Of a stretch of 64,000 nucleotides of DNA, positions 59,414 to 64,000 are shown in pieces; within the stretch, counting starts at the first letter, position 1, and each line of letters opens with the position of its first letter. This stretch comes from Sphingomonas flavalba. Lineage in GTDB: Bacteria > Pseudomonadota > Alphaproteobacteria > Sphingomonadales > Sphingomonadaceae. Below the pieces are notes generated by a model, which made no database searches, was not told the origin of the DNA, and saw nothing but the letters and a program-made list of their open reading frames with translations. The position numbers were made by a program, and so were the translations under genes. The stretch spans positions 1 through 64,000 of the forward strand of contig NZ_SPHY01000001.1 in assembly GCF_004796535.1 (NCBI RefSeq), written 5' to 3'.

Positions 59414-59569
59414 ATGGTCGATCCAATCGAAGTCCGGATGTGGAGCGACAACCACGTCGCGTTCAGCCGCCAGGTGGAACAGGCCATTCGCGGCTTCTGG
59501 CGCAAGTATCAGGTGGCGCATGCCCATGTGTACCGCGCGCCCTGGCGGGGCCGGACCGGCGCCCGCTGA
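59414..59569 (+). CDS. Small protein of 51 residues, function unknown
   Basis: ATG 59414 has AAGGAG at 59401-59406 with ideal spacing and ends in TGA 59567-59569. The product MVDPIEVRMWSDNHVAFSRQ continues with VEQAIRGFWRKYQVAHAHVY and a basic, Pro/Arg-containing tail. It is amphipathic and helix-rich, with no signal peptide and no membrane segment. The codon use is like that of the neighbours. It lies divergent from a LysR regulator, suggesting it is the regulated gene. I cannot name a family; it is too short for a confident functional guess. Confidence 0.65.
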   Translation: MVDPIEVRMWSDNHVAFSRQVEQAIRGFWRKYQVAHAHVYRAPWRGRTGAR

Positions 59570-59641
59570 CAAAAATGCTTGCCGGAATATTCACCCTGTT
59601 CGGCAAGCTGGGGGGAACCGGTCCCGGGTTAACCGGATGCC

Positions 59642-60160
59642 ATGGCCGCCGGATTCCCCCGACTGCTCGTTCTGCTCGCCGCAGCGCCGCTGCTGCTGGG
59701 CAGCATCGACCGCACGACCAACCTGGAATCCCGGCTGCTCGCCGCCCATAACCGCGAACGCGCCGCGCTCGATCTGCCGGCGCTGGAATGGGACAGGAAG
59801 CTGAGCGCCGACGCCGACGCCTGGGCGCGGGCGCTAAGCAGCACCGGTACCTTCGAACACAGCCGCGACGACCCCGACGACCCCGATCCGCAGGGCGAGA
59901 ATCTGTGGGCGGGCACCGCCGGCACCTTCTCGCCGGAAGAGATGGTCGGCCTGTGGATCGACGAAAAGCACAATTACCGCCCCGGCCGCATCCCCAACGT
60001 GTCGCTGACCGGCGATTTCGAGGATGTCGGCCATTATACCCAGGTGATCTGGCGCGCGACCCGCAAGGTCGGCTGCGCACTCGCCACCGGCGGGCGGGAA
60101 GACGTGCTGGTCTGCCGCTACAGCGAAGGCGGCAACGTGCTGGGCGAGCGCGCGATCTGA
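59642..60160 (+). CDS. CAP-domain (SCP/PR-1) secreted protein
   Basis: 172 residues. The signal peptide (FPRLLVLLAAAPLLLG) is followed by the CAP core: LLAAHNRERAALDLPALEWD, FEHSRDDP, GENLWAG, MVGLWIDEK and VGHYTQVIWRATRKVGCA, with the conserved His/Glu cavity residues. Bacterial CAP proteins are secreted and of varied, mostly unknown function. No ribosome-binding site stands out before the ATG. Confidence 0.88.
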   Translation: MAAGFPRLLVLLAAAPLLLGSIDRTTNLESRLLAAHNRERAALDLPALEWDRKLSADADAWARALSSTGTFEHSRDDPDDPDPQGENLWAGTAGTFSPEEMVGLWIDEKHNYRPGRIPNVSLTGDFEDVGHYTQVIWRATRKVGCALATGGREDVLVCRYSEGGNVLGERAI

Positions 60161-60419
60161 CGGAGCGGACATTCACTTCGCAGCGAGGCCCATGATCCGC
60201 CATGAAGAGCGTTATCCGAACTGGCGCGATCGCCACGCCACGCGTTACCGGATGCGCACCGTTCGGAGCAACGCCACATTCAGAGGAAGCTTGCGAAGAG
60301 CGCGACGCCCCCCTGCGGCAGCGGATCATCGCGGACAACATTCACCGCATTAAAGATTGCAGGGGTTCATTATATCAGCGAGACACGATCCAAATTTCGA
60401 AAACGATGCTGGAACTGGA
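60161..60419. other. Gene-poor, lower-GC leader before the FkbM gene
   Basis: 259 bp between the CAP and FkbM genes. Composition falls from the surroundings to nearly balanced GC from about 60330 onward (for example TTATATCAGC, AAATTTCGAAAACG), probably marking the left edge of acquired DNA. A 73-codon frame (60202-60423) overlaps the next start as ATGA but has no family look, so I do not call it a gene. Confidence 0.5.
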
Positions 60420-61295
60420 ATGAACGCGCTTTCCGTTATTCGCTTCATATCGTCTCATCCACTCAACCAGAGCGCACCACTTGCAGCTATTTCGCGTTTT
60501 ATCCGCTGGCAAATCGCGAGCCGCCTCATCAAGGCACCTGTCGCATTGCCGTTCACGGAAAATACGCGCCTGCTCGTCGAGAATGGAATGACCGGTGCGA
60601 CCGGCAACTGGTATTGCGGCTTGCACGAACCAGAGGAGATGGGTTTCGCGCTCCATGCCCTTCGTTCGGGTGATTTGTTCCTAGATATTGGCGCCAATAT
60701 TGGATCCTACACCATATTGGCGGCAGGGGCCCGGGGGGCGCGGGCTATAGCAATTGAGCCGGTACCCTCCACCTTTGCAAAACTTGAGGCCAATGTGCGC
60801 CTCAACGGCCTCAGCGCAAACGTTCAAACTTTATGCTGTGGCTTGTCATCAGAACCCGGCATTATTCGATTTACGGCAACACTCGATACGATGAATCGGG
60901 TCGCCCTGCCTGGCGAGACACTGCCGACCATTTCTGTGCCTGTACGGACAATCGACGATGTCTGTGCCAACAACATTCCGCAAATCATAAAAATCGATGT
61001 CGAAGGGCATGAAACTTCTGTCCTAAGTGGCGGAGAGCACACTCTAATATCAGAGCGCGTCGAAGCCGTCGTGATGGAAACTAACGGATCCGGCACAAAG
61101 TTTGGTATCTCCGACCAGGACATCAGCGACAAGATGATGCGCTTTGGGTTCCGTCCCTACCGCTACGATCCGTTTAAGCGGACATTCGCTGATTATGCGA
61201 ACGGAAATAATACGATATTTATCCGTGATGTAGAGAAATTATCAAACAAGTGCCAGCAAGCGAGTCCAGTAAATCTGATAAACGGCACGATATAG
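60420..61295 (+). CDS. FkbM-family methyltransferase, low-GC (acquired) gene
   Basis: 291 residues. The SAM site is LFLDIGANIGSYTILAAGAR (motif I), then AIAIEPVPSTFAKLEANVRL. IPQIIKIDVEGHETSVLSGG marks the FkbM domain, whose members O-methylate sugars, polysaccharides or natural products. GC content is clearly lower than in the flanking genes, and codons such as ATA, AAT and TTA are frequent, which suggests recent transfer. ATG 60420 is used; only a weak GGA lies upstream. No sugar-biosynthesis gene is adjacent. Confidence 0.85.
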   Translation: MNALSVIRFISSHPLNQSAPLAAISRFIRWQIASRLIKAPVALPFTENTRLLVENGMTGATGNWYCGLHEPEEMGFALHALRSGDLFLDIGANIGSYTILAAGARGARAIAIEPVPSTFAKLEANVRLNGLSANVQTLCCGLSSEPGIIRFTATLDTMNRVALPGETLPTISVPVRTIDDVCANNIPQIIKIDVEGHETSVLSGGEHTLISERVEAVVMETNGSGTKFGISDQDISDKMMRFGFRPYRYDPFKRTFADYANGNNTIFIRDVEKLSNKCQQASPVNLINGTI

Positions 61296-61297
61296 AT

Positions 61298-61320
61298 CAA
61301 TCATAAGAGTCTTTTGATTG
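61298..61320 (+). terminator. Weak terminator-like hairpin after the FkbM gene
   Basis: CAATCA at 61298-61303 and TGATTG at 61315-61320 pair around an 11-base loop; an AT-rich stretch follows, but no straight T-run. Confidence 0.35.
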
Positions 61321-61380
61321 TCCGCATTATAATATGACGCGCACAGTACAGGAATAAACTCAAGTCGTGCCTGCACCAAT

Positions 61381-62700
61381 TTAGAAAAACGCGGTCAGGG
61401 CGAGCGAGAGGTAGTGGGTGTTCGCGGCGCCGGGGCTGTTGGGCGCCGCGCGGTAGAAGCGGCCCTTGGCCAGCCAGGCGAAATTGCCTTCAAATTGCAG
61501 CCGGTCGCGGAGCAGCCAGTGGCGCAGGCGCCCCTCGATCTGGGTACCGGCATAACGCCCGGCGGCGCCGGACGGGTCGCGCACACCGGAGGTGGCGAAG
61601 GCATCGGTCGCCGAATCGGCCCATAGGCCGTGGACGGCAACGAAGGCGTCGGTTCGCGACCCCGGCTCCACTTCCAGCCGCAGCGCCGGGCTGATGATGT
61701 TGGCGCGGCCGACCGCGCCGTAGATGCCCGACGGCGCCAGATCGCTGCGGCGCGAGCCATAGAGCGTGTCGAACCGGCCGTAGCGCCGGCTGGGGCCGTC
61801 GCCCGACGCCCATTCCAGCTCGACCGACAGGCGCGGCCGCCACGGCCCCGCCCAGCTCCGCCCCGCTTCCGCATGGAGGTAGAAGGCGCTGACCGTCTGG
61901 CGCGGCGCCGCGGCGGCGGACGAGGCGGACGCACGCCCGAACTGACGGACATATTCGATGTCGAAATCAACGGCGCCGGGCCGCGGATCGCGTAGCAGCC
62001 GGGCGGTCAGCGTATGCAGCCGCCGGTCGCGGGTGTCGCGCCCGCCGTCCCGTTCGCGCAGCAGGTAATAGCCGGCCTGCACCCGCGCGCCGGCCAGCGG
62101 CAACGTCCCGACCCCGCCGGCGAACACGGTATCGAAGCTTTCGCGATCGACGGCGGCGCGGTTAGCGAGCAGCGCGTCGCGCCCGTCCGGCAGGCGCGTC
62201 TGCGGCAGCACGGCGAACAGCACTGCCCCCGGCCCGACATCGTCCTCCGCGCCGAGGTCCAGGCGGAGGCCGGTGAAGCCGTTGGTGCTGTTGCGATAGC
62301 TGTCGTCGGCGACCAGCCGGCCGGAGCCGGTGTTCAGCACGAAACGGCCGGCCTGCAGCGTCGCCGCCGGGCCGATCCGCGCCCGGACATAGGCCTGGAC
62401 CAGTTCCAGCGCGTTGACCTCTCCGGTCGAGATCGGACTGTCGCGATCGGCGAGATAGGCGCGGCTGTCGCGCAGTTCGGCGCCCAGTTCGAGCCCACCG
62501 GCGCGATAGCGGGCGCCGACGATGGTGCGGAAGGCCAGCAGCTCATCCGGGGCGCCGAAACCGGCGCGCGCCTGCCGGTCGAGTGTTTCGTAGCGCGCGC
62601 GGACACTGCCGGACAGGCTGAATCCGTCCGCGTCGGCGGCGATGGCGGCGGACGGGGCGGCTGCAAGCAGCCCCAGCAGAGCACAGACCCGAAAATGCAT
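61381..62700 (-). CDS. Alginate-export-type outer membrane porin
   Basis: 439 residues. The signal peptide is MHFRVCALLGLLAAAPSAA. The rest is a large beta-barrel: FSLSGSVRARYETLDRQARA at the start, YVRARIGPAATLQAGRFVL, and LSLALTAFF at the C-terminus, ending in Phe as required for BAM recognition. These match the alginate export (AlgE-like, PF13372) family. In sphingomonads such barrels are often annotated this way without alginate synthesis, so the substrate is open. It lies between the FkbM gene and dxs. Confidence 0.85.
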   Translation of the reverse strand: MHFRVCALLGLLAAAPSAAIAADADGFSLSGSVRARYETLDRQARAGFGAPDELLAFRTIVGARYRAGGLELGAELRDSRAYLADRDSPISTGEVNALELVQAYVRARIGPAATLQAGRFVLNTGSGRLVADDSYRNSTNGFTGLRLDLGAEDDVGPGAVLFAVLPQTRLPDGRDALLANRAAVDRESFDTVFAGGVGTLPLAGARVQAGYYLLRERDGGRDTRDRRLHTLTARLLRDPRPGAVDFDIEYVRQFGRASASSAAAAPRQTVSAFYLHAEAGRSWAGPWRPRLSVELEWASGDGPSRRYGRFDTLYGSRRSDLAPSGIYGAVGRANIISPALRLEVEPGSRTDAFVAVHGLWADSATDAFATSGVRDPSGAAGRYAGTQIEGRLRHWLLRDRLQFEGNFAWLAKGRFYRAAPNSPGAANTHYLSLALTAFF

Positions 62701-62744
62701 CGCAGCCGCGTAGCGGCGCAGGCGCGCGGCGACAAGCTTTCCGG

Positions 62745-64000
62745 TCAGGCGCGGGCGCCGGCGACCACCCCGACGGCGTTGCGGCGCAGCGCGGTCAGCA
62801 CCGTCGCGACGATCGCGTCGGCGTCCAGCCCCGCCTCGGCATATTGCCGTTCGGGCGAATCATGGTCGATGAAATGATCGGGCAACCGCATCGTCCGCAG
62901 CTTAAGCCCGGCATCGATCAGCCCCTGATCGCTGGCCATGGTCAGCACATGGGCGCCAAGCCCGCCGATGCTCGCTTCCTCCACTGTCACCGCGACCTGG
63001 TGGCTGGTCAGCAGGCGGCGGATCAGCTCCTCGTCCAGCGGCTTGGCAAAACGCAGGTCGGCGACGGTGGTCGACAGGCCCTGCGCCTCCAGCCGCTCGG
63101 CCGCCTTCAACACCTCGGCCAGCCGGGTGCCGAGCGACAGCAGCGCGACGGTCTTGCCCTGCCGGACGACCCGGCCCTTGCCGATCGCCAGCCGTTCCGG
63201 CACCGTCGGCAGCGGCACGCCCACACCCTCGCCGCGTGGATAGCGCACGGCGATCGGCCCGCTGTCATGCAGCGCGGCGGTGTGGACCATGTGGACCAGC
63301 TCCGCCTCGTCCGCCGCCGCCATCACCACGAAATTCGGCAGGGTGGCGAGGTAGGTGACGTCGAAGCTGCCGGCATGGGTGGCGCCGTCCGCCCCGACCA
63401 GCCCGGCGCGGTCGATCGCGAAGCGCACCGGCAGGTTCTGGATCGCGACGTCGTGGACAACCTGATCATAGGCGCGCTGCAGGAAGGTCGAATAGATCGC
63501 GCAGAACGGCCGCATCCCCTGCGCGGCAAGGCCGGCGGCGAAGGTGACGGCGTGCTGTTCGGCAATGCCGACGTCGAAGCTGCGGTCGGGAAAGCGCACG
63601 GCGAACTTGTCCAGCCCGGTGCCGGACGGCATCGCCGCGGTGATCGCGCAGATGGCGGGATCGCGCTCCGCCTCGGCGACCAGCGCCTTGGCGAACACGC
63701 CGGTGTAGCTGGGCGGCCCCGGCGGCGCCTTCGCCTGCTCGCCGGAAACGACGTCGAACTTGCGGACTCCGTGATATTTGTCGGGCGCCGCCTCCGCCGG
63801 GGCATAGCCCTTGCCCTTCTGGGTCACGACATGGACCAGGATCGGCCCTTCGGCCGCGTCGCGGACATTTTCGAGCACCGGGATCAGATGGTCGAGGTTA
63901 TGCCCGTCGATCGGCCCGACATAGTAGAAGCCCAGTTCCTCGAACAGCGTCCCGCCCATCGTCATGCCGCGGGCGAATTCGTCGGTCTTGCGCGCGGCAA
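62745..64000 (-). CDS. dxs: 1-deoxy-D-xylulose-5-phosphate synthase, C-terminal part (start outside window)
   Basis: The 418 codons in the window cover the C-terminal two thirds. Visible parts are KTDEFARG at the edge, [45 protein letters not shown] (pyrimidine-domain Glu), [20 protein letters not shown] and [18 protein letters not shown]. It is the thiamine-diphosphate enzyme that makes DXP from pyruvate and glyceraldehyde 3-phosphate, the first step of isoprenoid (carotenoid, quinone) synthesis. The frame is open to the right edge; ATG 63965 is internal, not the true start. It is 44 bp upstream of the porin gene on the same strand. Confidence 0.95.
   Translation of the reverse strand, partial: AARKTDEFARGMTMGGTLFEELGFYYVGPIDGHNLDHLIPVLENVRDAAEGPILVHVVTQKGKGYAPAEAAPDKYHGVRKFDVVSGEQAKAPPGPPSYTGVFAKALVAEAERDPAICAITAAMPSGTGLDKFAVRFPDRSFDVGIAEQHAVTFAAGLAAQGMRPFCAIYSTFLQRAYDQVVHDVAIQNLPVRFAIDRAGLVGADGATHAGSFDVTYLATLPNFVVMAAADEAELVHMVHTAALHDSGPIAVRYPRGEGVGVPLPTVPERLAIGKGRVVRQGKTVALLSLGTRLAEVLKAAERLEAQGLSTTVADLRFAKPLDEELIRRLLTSHQVAVTVEEASIGGLGAHVLTMASDQGLIDAGLKLRTMRLPDHFIDHDSPERQYAEAGLDADAIVATVLTALRRNAVGVVAGARA

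Noticed and set aside
60202-60423. A 73-codon frame ending as ATGA over the FkbM start
   Set aside because: The overlap is attractive, but the protein has no recognisable feature, no good ribosome-binding site and lies at a composition border. It could be a remnant.

Overview
The window is about 64 kb of high-GC chromosomal DNA from an alphaproteobacterium, most likely a sphingomonad (Sphingomonas or a close relative). The evidence is the combination of gene neighbourhoods (yajC-secD-secF-Mth938; tpiA-secG-pyrG opposite ppiD-trpEGDC; tonB-exbB-exbD-exbD), an alphaproteobacterial LexA box (GTTC-N7-GTTC) before lexA, a PEPxxWA-CTERM secreted protein, and families of short palindromic repeats between genes. 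It is mostly ordinary core genome with a few accessory patches.

Layout. 0-4 kb: the right end of an IS5-family element that has cut off an acyltransferase-3 gene, an FMN-dependent alpha-hydroxy-acid dehydrogenase, and creD. 4-7 kb: sdhC-sdhD-sdhA without sdhB. 7-12.6 kb: a soluble MCP-type sensor, an SDR, prmA, phenylalanine hydroxylase, a PEP-CTERM protein and a DUF2459 protein. 12.6-19.3 kb: bamD, recN, ligA and a secreted amidohydrolase, all on the minus strand. 19.4-21.5 kb: phosphomannose isomerase and a GT4 glycosyltransferase. 21.6-24.9 kb: yajC-secD-secF and an Mth938-like gene. 25-31.9 kb: the main accessory patch, with tRNA-Pro(GGG), a GH108 muramidase plus holin lysis pair, a TPR membrane protein, a LuxR regulator opposite an outer-membrane barrel gene, a cysteine-containing secreted protein and a Yip1-like membrane protein.

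32-45.6 kb is core again: hslVU, a Tet-like MFS exporter, pyrG, secG, tpiA, ppiD, trpE-G-D-C and lexA. After a 572-bp repeat-rich gap come exbD-exbD-exbB-tonB (energy transfer to outer-membrane receptors), a secreted protein of unknown function, a folM-like reductase with a folB/folX-like aldolase, a GNAT, DUF1285-NUDIX-CCA transferase, an EAL/GGDEF protein, parC, a LysR regulator with a 51-codon ORF divergent from it, a CAP-domain protein, a low-GC FkbM methyltransferase, an alginate-export-type porin, and dxs, which runs off the right edge.

Connections worth noting. The folM-like/folB-like pair could make the pterin cofactor for the phenylalanine hydroxylase 39 kb away. The GH108-holin pair stands alone beside a tRNA, with no other phage gene, and resembles the detached lysis cassette of gene transfer agents. 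The tonB/exb operon has strong hairpins between its cistrons. No completely new system is evident; the best leads are the lysis cassette, the 51-codon ORF, the His-less globin-like sensor and the repeat families. All functional calls come from reading the translated sequence; no database search was possible.
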